This document shows, piece after piece, positions 4,957 to 5,153 of a stretch of 5,153 bases of DNA. The notes beneath the pieces are model-generated. The model was not told the DNA's origin, did no database searches, and saw only the letters and a program-made list of their open reading frames with translations. The stretch's first letter is position 1, and each line of letters starts with the position of its first letter. Source of the DNA: Motiliproteus sp048265065 (GTDB taxonomy: Bacteria > Pseudomonadota > Gammaproteobacteria > Pseudomonadales > Balneatricaceae). Both the position numbers and the translations under genes were made by a program. The stretch lies in assembly GCA_048265065.1 (NCBI GenBank), contig JBLXCH010000186.1, positions 1-5,153 of the forward strand, written 5' to 3'.

Positions 4957-5153
4957 ATGGTTGTAGAGTTATACACTCCTTCAAGCTTCAGGAAAGGCTG
5001 CCAGCCCTGCACGACTGCCCGCTTTTGGCCGCTAGTGTGCGCTCTCTTGCTTGGATGGCATTACGTTCTGGCCCAACGTTACTGTAGCGAATCCGCAGCA
5101 GTATCAATCAAAGCTTCCTGTATCCCGCGTGAAGAAAGACGCTACGTTGCGCC
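4957..5153 (+). CDS. Weak open frame running off the right edge
   Basis: An ATG directly follows the TAA of the preceding small frame and the frame stays open for 65 codons to the window edge. It begins MVVELYTPSS and has a CQPC (15-18), reminiscent of the first strand and CxxC of glutaredoxin/NrdH-like proteins but with a longer spacing. It continues with a hydrophobic stretch (WPLVCALLLGWHYVLA, 24-39) that does not fit that fold. There is no convincing Shine-Dalgarno. Sixty-five open codons can occur by chance. Apart from this frame I see nothing in 4957-5153. Confidence 0.2.
   Translation, partial: MVVELYTPSSFRKGCQPCTTARFWPLVCALLLGWHYVLAQRYCSESAAVSIKASCIPREERRYVA

Overview
The window looks like an accessory (defence-island type) stretch of a gammaproteobacterium, most likely a pseudomonad. 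The pointer to Pseudomonas is the gene at 4642-4848. It encodes a CsrA/RsmA-family protein with the extra inserted helix that I know from the RsmN/RsmF branch of that genus. GC content is moderate, and the main operon is tightly packed. I see no rRNA, tRNA, CRISPR array, integrase, transposase or clear attachment site.

The core is a three-gene minus-strand operon, read from right to left (4142 to 505). It matches the 'ABC-three-component' (ABC-3C) conflict-system layout. First comes a 403-residue effector with an N-terminal restriction-endonuclease-like module and an ABC-3C-type C-terminal tail. Second is a 161-residue 'middle component'. Third is a 646-residue DUF3732-type SMC/Rad50-like ABC ATPase with a CPVC zinc-hook-like motif. 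The genes are separated by 3 bases and then overlap by 4 bases (ATGA), so they are probably co-transcribed and translationally coupled. By analogy with described systems, the ATPase and middle component would sense invading nucleic acid or DNA ends and license the nuclease. That role is inference.

After a 170-bp gap (335-504) holding a 9-bp inverted repeat but no convincing terminator, a superfamily 2 helicase begins on the same strand (334 to 1) and runs out of the window. It may be a fourth partner or a separate island gene.

To the right of the operon lies a probable promoter region (4143-4214). Next is a start-less minus-strand reading frame (4215-4421) that could be the broken C-terminus of a DHHA1-type protein. 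Then, on the plus strand, come a weak hypothetical ORF (4409-4660), the csrA/rsmF-like gene, and two weak small frames in the same reading frame as csrA (4858-4956 and 4957 to the end).

A speculative link between the two halves is that the start of the helicase, the start of the middle component and the csrA-like gene itself all carry a CAAGGA core in the ribosome-binding region. At the helicase this extends to a 10/12 match to the CsrA consensus across the start codon. This raises the possibility of Rsm-type translational control of the island, but CAAGGA is also an ordinary Shine-Dalgarno sequence.
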